Assembly: GCA_902496775.1 (NCBI GenBank) | Contig: CABVCF010000014.1 | Coordinates: 1 to 30,064 of the forward strand | DNA: 30,064 bases | Reading direction: 5' to 3' | DNA from: an uncultured Collinsella sp. | GTDB lineage: Bacteria > Actinomycetota > Coriobacteriia > Coriobacteriales > Coriobacteriaceae | Shown here: in pieces, positions 14,412-21,351 of the stretch | Numbering within the stretch: the stretch's first letter is position 1 | How the letters are laid out: each line of letters begins with the position of its first letter | Position numbers and translations under genes: made by a program | Notes under the pieces: generated by a model | Database searches by the model: none | What the model was told of the DNA's origin: nothing | The model's input: only the letters and a program-made list of their open reading frames with translations

Positions 14412-15008
14412 CTAGTGATGCACCGGCGTCATGGTCCGCTCAAACAGTGCATCGACCACGTCGGCTATCTCAGGTCGACGCTCAAGATCGTGGCCCGATT
14501 CCCACCATATCGTGAAAAGTCGAATAATGCCGCCGGCGACAAACTCAGACGTCGTCTCGAGTGACACGGGAGCCAGGGCATCCTCGGCAAGCACGTTCAT
14601 CACACGCTCGCGGATGGAGCGGGCAATGCGGTCGCAAATAACGTTGGTCAACATACCCGACATGCTGCTTGCCAAAATGTTATCCATGAGCCGCTCGTGC
14701 GCCAGAATCAAATCCATGGCATCGTCCAAAATCGCGTGTCGAAGCGCGTGCACGTCCTCGGCAGACACTGCGCCGGCCTCATCGGGCTGTTTTTGCGGCA
14801 AGCCCGACATAAGCTCATCGATATAAAAGGCAAAGTAATCGTTCTTGTCGCGAAAATGCTTGTAGAACGTCGTGCGGCGAATCATGGCGCGATCGCACAG
14901 CATGGCAACCGTCAGGTCCTCAAAACGGTGCTCTTCCAAAAGCTCGGTGAAGGCATCGAACAGGGCGCGGTAGGTTTTCTTGATGCGAAGGTCCACTGGT
15001 ATCGCCAT
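14412..15008 (-). CDS. TetR/AcrR-family transcriptional regulator
   Basis: 198 residues from ATG 15008. The N-terminal region (about residues 8-55) carries a TetR helix-turn-helix: FEDLTVAMLCDRAMIRRTTFYKHFRDK, where TFYKHFxxK is the family hallmark. The remaining all-helical part would bind a ligand and dimerise; the ligand is unknown. The start is uncertain: AGG lies right next to this ATG, and a GTG at 14996 has GAGG better placed, so the protein may be 4 residues shorter. Upstream extension to 15269 reads low-complexity sequence and overlaps lemA, so I reject it. The gene is divergent from lemA; an inverted repeat between them may be its operator. Confidence 0.88.
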   Translation of the reverse strand: MAIPVDLRIKKTYRALFDAFTELLEEHRFEDLTVAMLCDRAMIRRTTFYKHFRDKNDYFAFYIDELMSGLPQKQPDEAGAVSAEDVHALRHAILDDAMDLILAHERLMDNILASSMSGMLTNVICDRIARSIRERVMNVLAEDALAPVSLETTSEFVAGGIIRLFTIWWESGHDLERRPEIADVVDALFERTMTPVHH

Positions 15009-15099
15009 CCTCAGGGCAAAGACAACACTCGTCAATCTGTCGCATATCTTACACCTGTACCTCGCGCGCTTTGCCCCGGTGCCAACCCCGCCGAAAACA

Positions 15100-15146
15100 C
15101 AACGCTTACCGGAAAGTTCGGCACGGTAAAACGTTGCGGGTATACT
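15100..15146 (+). promoter_or_regulatory. lemA promoter region with a possible TetR operator
   Basis: A good -10 TATACT lies at 15141-15146. The -35 is weak (near 15117-15123, TTCGGC or TCGGCA). Imperfect inverted arms CAACGCTTACCG (15100-15111) and CGGTAAAACGTTG (15124-15136) bracket the -35 position. A TetR dimer bound here could block lemA and possibly its own gene; this is inferred from layout only. Confidence 0.4.
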
Positions 15147-15207
15147 AGTAGCGTTATACCAACGGCAGCTGGCGCATGCCGCCGCGGCCATTCGAAACGG
15201 AGACATC

Positions 15208-15759
15208 ATGATTACCGTCATCATCGGCATCGTTGTTGTCATTGTGATTGTCTGCGCCATCGCCGGCATCTACAACAACATGGTCACCAAGCGTAACCGC
15301 ATCGATAACGCCTGGCAGAACATCGATACGCAGCTGCAGCGCCGTAACGACCTGATCCCCAACCTGGTCGAGACCGTCAAGGGCTACGCCAAGCACGAGC
15401 AGGAGACGCTCTCCGCCGTGATCAGCGCGCGTAACACCGCCGTCAAGGCCACCACGCCCGAGGCCAAGATGGAAGCCGACAACGTGCTGACCGGCGCACT
15501 GCGCCAGCTCTTCGCTGTGGCCGAGGCCTATCCCGATCTTAAGGCAAACACCAACTTTACGCAGCTGCAGGCATCGCTCGAGGACACCGAGAACAAGATT
15601 AGCTATGCACGCCAGAGCTACAACGACTGCGTGCTTAGCTACAACAACGCCATCCAGACCTTCCCGGCCGTCATCTTTGCCGGCATCTTCCAGTTTAAGG
15701 AGCGCCAGGGCTTCGAGGCCGCCGAAGCTGCCCGCCAGGCACCGACCGTCAAGTTCTAA
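15208..15759 (+). CDS. lemA: LemA family membrane protein
   Basis: 183 residues; GGAG lies 7 nt before the ATG. Residues 1-24 form a hydrophobic N-terminal anchor (ITVIIGIVVVIVIVCAIAGI), followed by the LemA helical domain: NRIDNAWQNIDTQLQRRNDLIPNLV at about 30-55, then YAKHEQETLSAVISARN and a C-terminal FPAVIFAGIFQFKERQGFEA. In this family the helical part forms a four-helix bundle on the outer face of the membrane; function is poorly known, often beside HtpX or TPM-domain proteins. Neither partner is adjacent here: lemA appears to stand alone and ends in a strong terminator. Length is usual for the family. Confidence 0.95.
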   Translation: MITVIIGIVVVIVIVCAIAGIYNNMVTKRNRIDNAWQNIDTQLQRRNDLIPNLVETVKGYAKHEQETLSAVISARNTAVKATTPEAKMEADNVLTGALRQLFAVAEAYPDLKANTNFTQLQASLEDTENKISYARQSYNDCVLSYNNAIQTFPAVIFAGIFQFKERQGFEAAEAARQAPTVKF

Positions 15760-15795
15760 CAGATCCGCAGCGTATCCTTAATCGGGTATATGCAT

Positions 15796-15834
15796 AAACC
15801 GCCCCGTCGAATGCATACTTCGACGGGGCGGTTT
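15796..15834 (+). terminator. lemA intrinsic terminator
   Basis: A perfect 16-bp stem (15796-15811 with 15819-15834, core CCGCCCCGTCG) has a 7-nt loop TGCATAC and ends in TTTCCTTTG. It begins 36 nt after the lemA stop. Confidence 0.9.
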
Positions 15835-15864
15835 CCTTTGTTGCGAAGGTCCCCCTCTAAGCAC

Positions 15865-16067
15865 CGTGCATTTTTAGGAGTATTCAACATAACCAAGGGC
15901 TTCGGGCGCCACGATAAATGCCAAAGACCGCGAATATCCCTGCAAATCAAACGCTGTCAGCCCATAACCCCGCCCATCATTCGTAGAAAACATCGAGAAA
16001 TCCCGATTTTTCGCCCGAAGTCGGTATGCAGTGGCCTTCGATTGCAGAATACTCGCAAAAATGCACG
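15865..16067. mobile_element. About 203-bp MITE-like element with terminal inverted repeats
   Basis: The left end at 15866-15885 (GTGCATTTTTAGGAGTATTC) and the right end at 16047-16066 (reverse complement GTGCATTTTTGCGAGTATTC) match at 18 of 20 positions; one more paired base extends each. There is no transposase inside. A 69-codon minus-strand frame (15874-16083) spans nearly the whole element but has no ribosome site. No clear target-site duplication is visible. It may be a non-autonomous transposon relic or a folded intergenic repeat. Confidence 0.5.
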
Positions 16068-16091
16068 TCGCCACCACCCCCACATGGCGCG

Positions 16092-16124
16092 AACCAAAAC
16101 AAAAGCGCGGTCAATAGGCCGCGC
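16092..16124 (-). terminator. Probable ilvE terminator
   Basis: On the minus strand GCGCGG (16119-16124) pairs with CCGCGC (16105-16110), followed by TTTTGTTTTGG. It would end transcripts that have passed ilvE and the large palindrome at 16179-16303. Confidence 0.6.
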
Positions 16125-16178
16125 ACCATCTTTAATTCAGATCTATATTGCCCGTAACGGCAGCGCCGAGGTAACGCA

Positions 16179-16303
16179 GGCCCGAGGGCGACCTTCCTTT
16201 CCGGCGCACTCCGCAGGACGAAAGAACCTCCGCCGCACGAAGTGCGCAGCGGAGGTTCTTTCATGTCCGAGGACACGCCGGAAAGGAAGGTCGCCCTCGG
16301 GCC
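16179..16303. repeat. 125-bp nested perfect palindrome downstream of ilvE
   Basis: Three nested stems share one centre. The outer arms at 16179-16206 and 16276-16303 are perfect over 28 bp (core CGAGGGCGACCTTCC). The middle arms at 16220-16233 and 16249-16262 are perfect over 14 bp (GAAAGAACCTCCGC). The inner CGCAC-gaa-GTGCG is at 16234-16246. GGAC and GTCC also pair between outer and middle stems. It starts 16 nt after the ilvE stop on that strand. It may act as a terminator or RNA stabiliser, or be a mobile palindrome. Confidence 0.85.
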
Positions 16304-16319
16304 GGACAGCTAAGACAGC

Positions 16320-17372
16320 TTACGCGACGGTGTAAACCCAGTTGTGCTTATCCTCAACAGCACCAGACTGGATGCCCGTCAGAGTCTCGCGGAGCTTCTT
16401 CATCACAGGACCGATCTCGGTGTAGCCAGCCGGGAAGGTCACAGTCTCGTCGGCACCGTAGACCTTGTTGTCGATCTCGCCGACCGGGGAGATAACGGCA
16501 GCGGTGCCGCACAGACCGCACTCAACAAAGGTGCCGGCCTTGACCTCGGCCCACTCGACGGGACGCTGGTCGACGGTCATGCCCAGGTCCTCAGCGACCT
16601 GAACGAGCGAACGGCGGGTGATGGAGGGCAGGATGGAGTCGGTGTGCGACTGCGGGACGACAAGCGTGCCGTCCTCCTTCACGAACAGGACGTTGGCGCC
16701 ACCGGTCTCCTCGACATAGGTGCGGGACTCGGAGTCGAGATACAGGTTCTCGGCATAGCCCTCGCGGTGAGCCTCCATCGTGGGCTTAAGGGACATGGCG
16801 TAGTTGAGGCCGGCCTTGATGTTGCCGGTGCCGTGCGGTGCGGCGCGGTCGTACTCGGAAACGCGCAGCTTGACAGGCTTGAGGCCACCCTTAAAGTACG
16901 GACCGACCGGGGTCACGAGAATGCGGAACGTGTACTCAGGAGCGGGAGCCACGCCGATAACGTCACCGGAGCCGATCATAAACGGACGCACATACAGGGT
17001 TGCGCCAGAGCCGAAGGGCGGAACCCAGGCGGCGTTGGCAGAGACGACCTGTTTGACGGCCTCGACAAACTTGTCCTTGGGGAACGGGGGCATCTCCAGA
17101 CGCTGGGCGGAGTTGTACATACGCTCAGCGTTCATGTCGGGACGGAAGCAGACGATGCTGCCGTCCTCGGCGGTGTAGGCCTTCAGGCCCTCAAAGACCT
17201 CCTGACAGTAGTGGAAGATGCCGCCGCACTCGGAGACATGCAGGGTGTGGTCGGTGGTCAGGCCGCCCTCGTCCCACTCGCCGTCCTTCCAATGAGCCTC
17301 GTAGCTGTAATCGGTCTTCATGTAGCCAAAGCCGAGGCTACCCCAATCGATATCCTTCTTCTCGACAGTCAT
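16320..17372 (-). CDS. ilvE: Branched-chain amino acid aminotransferase
   Basis: 350 residues from ATG 17372, set by AAGGAG 8 nt upstream; the frame continues to 17519 but that extension has no ribosome site. It is a class IV PLP-dependent transaminase of the larger BCAT type. It swaps the amino group between glutamate and the keto acids of Leu, Ile and Val in the cytoplasm, as the last step of synthesis or the first of breakdown. Key motifs: HYCQEVFEGLKAY (about 54-66), YVRPFMIGSG (127-136), GTGNIKAGLNYAMSL (181-195) with Lys186 as the likely PLP lysine, and EETGGANVLFVKEDG. No other ilv or leu gene is adjacent. Its 3' region holds the large palindrome; its leader is about 150 nt. Confidence 0.95.
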   Translation of the reverse strand: MTVEKKDIDWGSLGFGYMKTDYSYEAHWKDGEWDEGGLTTDHTLHVSECGGIFHYCQEVFEGLKAYTAEDGSIVCFRPDMNAERMYNSAQRLEMPPFPKDKFVEAVKQVVSANAAWVPPFGSGATLYVRPFMIGSGDVIGVAPAPEYTFRILVTPVGPYFKGGLKPVKLRVSEYDRAAPHGTGNIKAGLNYAMSLKPTMEAHREGYAENLYLDSESRTYVEETGGANVLFVKEDGTLVVPQSHTDSILPSITRRSLVQVAEDLGMTVDQRPVEWAEVKAGTFVECGLCGTAAVISPVGEIDNKVYGADETVTFPAGYTEIGPVMKKLRETLTGIQSGAVEDKHNWVYTVA

Positions 17373-17526
17373 ATGTCGCTCCTTACATACACGGTTGCAT
17401 ACTCGCGAACCCGCACGCAAGGACCGAAGCCGGCCGCGTCGCAACGTCGCATACCCGGAAGCGTAGAGCCGGGCAGAACACGCGGGCAGCATCAAAGCCG
17501 ATGGCGCGTCGATTCGCATGCAGGTG

Positions 17527-17555
17527 ATTGTACTCCCCGCACGCCTTGGATAAAA
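17527..17555 (-). promoter_or_regulatory. Candidate ilvE promoter
   Basis: On the minus strand a -10 TACAAT (17527-17532) lies 17 bp from a weak -35 TTTTAT (17550-17555). This gives a leader of roughly 150 nt containing a small CCCGG/CCGGG hairpin. I see no T-box or leader peptide rich in branched-chain codons. The -35 overlaps GGATAAAACG, a 10-mer that recurs at 24173-24182. Confidence 0.35.
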
Positions 17556-17602
17556 CGCTTTTCTTTAACTAAGTAAAGTATTTTCATTTGCCTTCAACAC
17601 AA

Positions 17603-17634
17603 AAGGCCCGCCATCGAATCCGATGACGGGCCTT
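17603..17634 (-). terminator. dedA intrinsic terminator
   Basis: A 14-bp stem with one mismatch (17603-17616 with 17621-17634, core AAGGCCCG) has a 4-nt loop and is followed on the minus strand by TTGTGTT after CCTT. It begins 29 nt after the dedA stop. Confidence 0.85.
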
Positions 17635-17662
17635 GGAATTAACGTCCGAAAACAATCTCGGA

Positions 17663-18310
17663 CTAGGCGTTCTTTTTACCGAGCTTAGCCTTAACCAGAC
17701 CGACCACGGTCGGGATGATCGACACGGCGACAATCCCGATGATCAGCAGCTCAAAGTGCTCCTGCACAAACGGAATGCCACCAAAGAAGTAACCCAGCAG
17801 CGTAAAGACCGTCGACCAGGTAATGCCACCCAGCACGTTAAAGACGACAAAGTTGCGCCAGTGCATGCCGCCCATGCCGGCGATAAAAGGCACAAAGGTG
17901 CGGATGAACGGGAAGAAGCGGCCGAGGAAGATGGCCAAATGGCCCCATTTATCAAGAAACGCCTCGGACTTCTCGATGCGCTCGGGCGTCATGGCCTTTA
18001 CCTTGCCCGAGGCAATGATCTTGCGGCCAAAGAAGTGACCGATCATAAAGTTGCACTGATCGCCCAAGATGGCTGCGGCCCATGCGGTGGCCAGAAGCGC
18101 AACAATGTTAAAGCCGCCGTTATGGGCAAAGAAGCCCGAGGCAAACAGCAGCGAGTCGCCGGGAAGGAACGGGAAGAACACCACGCCCGTCTCGATAAAG
18201 ATGATTAGGAACACGCAGCCGTAGGCCATAAGCGGGCCGGCGGCGATCCAGCTGGCGATCGCGGTGCGCGGGTCCTTAAGCAGCTCGGCGATAAAATTGA
18301 TGAAACCCAT
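17663..18310 (-). CDS. DedA family membrane protein
   Basis: 215 residues from ATG 18310 (AGAGG 9 nt upstream). A polytopic inner-membrane protein of the DedA/SNARE-associated family. Visible family motifs are ETGVVFFPFLPGDSLLF (about 40-56), GDQCNFMIGHFFGRK (about 83-97), and FLGRFFPFIRTFVPFIAGMGGM followed by FVVFNVLGGITWS. The Glu and Arg in these segments are the conserved charged residues of the family; some members flip undecaprenyl phosphate or phospholipids, so lipid transport is a fair guess but the substrate is unknown. It is a single-gene unit, divergent from cysE. Confidence 0.92.
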   Translation of the reverse strand: MGFINFIAELLKDPRTAIASWIAAGPLMAYGCVFLIIFIETGVVFFPFLPGDSLLFASGFFAHNGGFNIVALLATAWAAAILGDQCNFMIGHFFGRKIIASGKVKAMTPERIEKSEAFLDKWGHLAIFLGRFFPFIRTFVPFIAGMGGMHWRNFVVFNVLGGITWSTVFTLLGYFFGGIPFVQEHFELLIIGIVAVSIIPTVVGLVKAKLGKKNA

Positions 18311-18356
18311 GAAGTAAAACCTCTCAGTTGTGGGCGCGGACACGTCCAAGTTGACC

Positions 18357-18362
18357 AGTATA
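18357..18362 (-). promoter_or_regulatory. Possible dedA -10 element
   Basis: TATACT on the minus strand lies 46 nt upstream of the dedA ATG. No recognisable -35 is present at 16-18 bp, so this is tentative. Confidence 0.3.
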
Positions 18363-18487
18363 CGGTTGCGATGCGAGCGCGGGCCAAACCCCTCAAAAGT
18401 CTTACTTCATTACCAGCAAGTTTGCATAACTGACACTTGTCGCCCAAAGCAAAGCAAGATCGCCCTTCCTAATCCCTAGCGAATCGC

Positions 18488-18493
18488 TATACT
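18488..18493 (+). promoter_or_regulatory. Probable cysE -10 element
   Basis: TATACT lies 41 nt upstream of the GTG start. The -35 is poor (CTTCCT at 17 bp). No riboswitch-like structure is apparent in the short leader. Confidence 0.4.
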
Positions 18494-18534
18494 TTATTGA
18501 ATCGCATTGTCACGGTGCTAAGGGAGGGCGGCCG

Positions 18535-19239
18535 GTGAGCTTTATCAACACCATTCGTGAGGACATCAAGACCGTCCAGGCGCAAGACCCTGCCGCGCAA
18601 AATGCCCTGGTCATCTTCCTTTCCTACCCTGGTCTGCACGCCAAGTGGAACCACGTGCCCGAGCACTGGCTGTGGGAGCACGGCCATCGCTCGCTCGCCC
18701 GTGTGCTCTCGCAAATCACCCGCCACATCACCGGCGTTGAGATTCATCCCGCCGCGCAGATCGGCAAGCACTTCTTTATCGACCACGCCATGGGCGTCGT
18801 TATTGGCGAGACTGCCATCGTGGGCGACAACTGTGTGCTCTACCAGGGCGTCACGCTCGGCGGCACCGGCAACGAGACCGGCAAGCGCCACCCCACCCTG
18901 GGCAACAATGTCACGGTGGGCACGGGCGCCAAGGTGCTTGGCAACATCCACATTGGCAACAACGTCAAGATCGGCGGCAACTCGGTCGTCGTCAAGGACG
19001 TGCCCGACAACTGCACCGTCGTGGGCGTGCCCGGGCGCATCATCAAGCGCAACGGCTGCCGCGTGTTCGAGGAGAGCTTCGACGCCAAGCAGCACCGCGA
19101 GTATATGCCCGACGATGCCGCCGAGCAGAGCGCCCTCAACCGTCAGGGCATCACCGAAAACGCCCGTCGCGTCAAGGAACTCGAGCAAGAGGTGGCCGAG
19201 CTCAAAGCCCTCGTCGCCAAGCTCGTGGACGAGCGCTAG
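18535..19239 (+). CDS. cysE: Serine O-acetyltransferase
   Basis: 234 residues starting at GTG, set by AGGGAGG 6 nt upstream. It makes O-acetylserine from serine and acetyl-CoA, the committed step to cysteine, in the cytoplasm. The N-terminal helices (about 1-65, YPGLHAKWNHVPEHWLW) are followed by a left-handed beta-helix of hexapeptide repeats (about 68-165) with FIDHAMG (Asp83, His84), GVTLGGTG and RHP (His119), matching the active-site segments of CysE. The C-terminus (about 200-234) is a coiled coil of Glu, Lys and Leu. This is the short EpsC-like form. No cysK is adjacent. Flanked by its own promoter and a strong terminator. Confidence 0.95.
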   Translation: MSFINTIREDIKTVQAQDPAAQNALVIFLSYPGLHAKWNHVPEHWLWEHGHRSLARVLSQITRHITGVEIHPAAQIGKHFFIDHAMGVVIGETAIVGDNCVLYQGVTLGGTGNETGKRHPTLGNNVTVGTGAKVLGNIHIGNNVKIGGNSVVVKDVPDNCTVVGVPGRIIKRNGCRVFEESFDAKQHREYMPDDAAEQSALNRQGITENARRVKELEQEVAELKALVAKLVDER

Positions 19240-19276
19240 AAGCGGACGGCCACCGACAACATTGACGCCAACACAA

Positions 19277-19311
19277 AAGGCGCGCCAGGGAATCCGCCCC
19301 CGGCGCGCCTT
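19277..19311. terminator. Bidirectional terminator between cysE and the ABC exporter operon
   Basis: A perfect 10-bp stem AAGGCGCGCC/GGCGCGCCTT (19277-19286 with 19302-19311) is followed by TCTTTTCG on plus and TTGTGTT on minus. It serves both convergent units. Confidence 0.85.
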
Positions 19312-19349
19312 CTTTTCGTTGTGACATGCGGGGCTGCCCCTTTGTCACC

Positions 19350-21350
19350 TTATGCGAACTGGCTTAGGTAGAGGTCGGCATAAGCGCCCTCGGCAGCCAG
19401 CAGCTCCTTGTGCGTACCCTGCTCGATGATATTGCCGTGATCCATGACCAGGATGAGGTCGGCATCGACGATCGTCGACAGACGGTGCGCGATCACAAAG
19501 CTCGTGCGCCCGCGCATGAGCGCATCCATGGCGCGGCCGATGGCGAGCTCGGTGCGCGTGTCCACGCTCGACGTCGCCTCGTCCAGGATGAGGATCGCCG
19601 GGTTGTTGAGCAGCACGCGCGCGATGGTCAGCAGCTGACGTTGGCCCTGGCTGATGCTCTCGGCATCGTTAGCCACATGCGTGTCGTAGCCCTGCGGCAT
19701 GGTGCGCACAAAGAAGTCGACCTGAGCGGCACGTGCAGCCGCGACAATCTCCTCGCGCGTCGCCTCGGGACAGCCATAGGCGATGTTCTCGGCAATGGTG
19801 CCATCGAACAGCCAGGCGTCCTGCAACACCATGCCAAACTGCTGGCGCAGCTCGCCGCGGTCCATGCGGCTCGTGTCCACACCGTCGAGGGTAATGCGAC
19901 CACCGTCGATCTCGTAGAAGCGCATGAGCAGATTGATGAGCGTGGTCTTACCCGCACCCGTGGTTCCCACCACTGCGATCTTCTGACCCGGCTCGGCGGT
20001 AAACGACACGTCGCGCATAAGCGGCTTGTCGGGCGAATATCCAAAGCGCACATGCTCAAAAGCGACACGGCCCTCCACCTTGCCTGGCAGCTTGGCGGCG
20101 TCCGCCGGCAACGGATCGGCTTCCATCTCGGGCTCGTCGAGCAGGTCGAACACGCGCTCGGCGCTCGCCAGCGCGCTCTGCAGCGAGTTAAAGGTAAACG
20201 ACAGCTGCGTCATGGGCTCGGATGCCTCGTAGATAAACTGGAAGAACGCCTGGAACACGCCGACGGTCATGTGACCGGCAACCAGCATGCTGCAGCCCAC
20301 CAGCGCAATCACGATCTGCGCCAAGCGGCCGATAAAGCGCACCGCGGGGCCGACGGCGTTAATCATAAAGTCGGCCTTGGTGCTTACGCGCGCCAGCTCC
20401 TTCGAAGCCTCGTGTACCTCGGCAGAGCTCTGGCGCTCGCGGTTAAACGCACGGATTACCAGACGGCCCGAGTATCCTTCCTCGACCGCGCTCGTAATCT
20501 TGGACACCCACTCCTGGCGCTCGCCCGTCACATCGTGCGTGCGGCGCGAAACGACCTTCGTCACCAGCAGCGAAAGCGCCGTAAAGAACAAAAAGACAAG
20601 CGTGAGCGGCACGCTAAACACAAACATCACGCTCACGGCGCCCACCACGGTACCGATCGACACCAGAAGCTGCAGCAAGCCGCGCTGCATGCTCTCGGAC
20701 ATCTTGTCCAAGTCGTTGGTCGCACGGCTGACGACCTCGCCGGGACGATGCGCGTCAAAGTAGGCAAGCGGCAGACGGTTGAGCTTTTGTGCGATGCGGT
20801 TGCGCAGGCGCAGGTTGAGGCGCTCGGCAACGCTCGACATCAAAAAGCTCTGGAGTGCGTAGAACGAGGCGGCGGCAGTCCAGATCATAAAGTAGATGAA
20901 GATGGTCCTGCCGCAGTTCTCCCAGGTAATGCTGAAGGTAGTGTTGTTGGCAAACGCCAGCTTCATGTGCCCCCACAGCTCATCGATCACGCGGGCGCTG
21001 TAAGCCGGCGCCGCGGTGTTAAAGATGACATAGAACACGATGCTCGCGAACACGATATAGAAGCGCCAATGGTCGCCGGCGGCCTCGCTCCACAGGCGGC
21101 GCACCGTCGCCCAGGTGTCGCGGGGCGTCTCGTCCTCGTCCTCGTCGTCAACGTCGCGCATACGCTCCGCCTCGGCGCGGGCGCGCTCGTCCTCGGCGCG
21201 CTCGTTTTCCTCGTAGAGTGCCTGGCGGCGAGCCTCGCGCTCCGCCGCCTTGGCGGCTTCGTCCAGGCCGGGCGTGGCGCCCGTCTCCTCAACTGTCTCT
21301 GCAACCGCGGCATCCTCGGCGATGGCCTGCTTCTTGAGCTCCTCGGTCAT
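19350..21350 (-). CDS. ABC exporter subunit 2 (transmembrane plus ATPase; catalytic Glu present)
   Basis: 666 residues from ATG 21350; AAGGGAGG is 8 nt upstream, and the stop of the previous gene ends 1 nt before it. A GTG at 21359 is a less likely start. Residues 1-80 form a charged Glu/Ala/Arg-rich extension, likely coiled coil, unusual for this family. Residues about 95-395 are a six-helix transmembrane domain. The nucleotide-binding domain has Walker A GTTGAGKTT (462-470), Q-loop Gln510, signature SISQGQ (565-570, altered from LSGGQ), Walker B ILILDE with catalytic Glu591, and H-switch His622. It should pair with subunit 1, taking the working Walker sites and a poor signature. Substrate unknown; drugs, lipids or peptides are typical. 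Confidence 0.93.
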   Translation of the reverse strand: MTEELKKQAIAEDAAVAETVEETGATPGLDEAAKAAEREARRQALYEENERAEDERARAEAERMRDVDDEDEDETPRDTWATVRRLWSEAAGDHWRFYIVFASIVFYVIFNTAAPAYSARVIDELWGHMKLAFANNTTFSITWENCGRTIFIYFMIWTAAASFYALQSFLMSSVAERLNLRLRNRIAQKLNRLPLAYFDAHRPGEVVSRATNDLDKMSESMQRGLLQLLVSIGTVVGAVSVMFVFSVPLTLVFLFFTALSLLVTKVVSRRTHDVTGERQEWVSKITSAVEEGYSGRLVIRAFNRERQSSAEVHEASKELARVSTKADFMINAVGPAVRFIGRLAQIVIALVGCSMLVAGHMTVGVFQAFFQFIYEASEPMTQLSFTFNSLQSALASAERVFDLLDEPEMEADPLPADAAKLPGKVEGRVAFEHVRFGYSPDKPLMRDVSFTAEPGQKIAVVGTTGAGKTTLINLLMRFYEIDGGRITLDGVDTSRMDRGELRQQFGMVLQDAWLFDGTIAENIAYGCPEATREEIVAAARAAQVDFFVRTMPQGYDTHVANDAESISQGQRQLLTIARVLLNNPAILILDEATSSVDTRTELAIGRAMDALMRGRTSFVIAHRLSTIVDADLILVMDHGNIIEQGTHKELLAAEGAYADLYLSQFA

Positions 21351-21351
21351 G

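Noticed and set aside
15009..15269. N-terminal extension of the TetR regulator
   Set aside because: It reads Met/Thr-rich low-complexity sequence, overlaps the lemA start and covers the promoter region between the two genes.
15790..16335. A 181-codon plus frame and 69- and 99-codon minus frames after lemA
   Set aside because: They cross the lemA terminator, the MITE-like element or the large palindrome and lack ribosome sites.
17373..17519. Longer start for ilvE and a leader peptide for attenuation
   Set aside because: The internal ATG has a strong AAGGAG site and begins at the normal family position; the upstream codons are not rich in Leu, Ile or Val.
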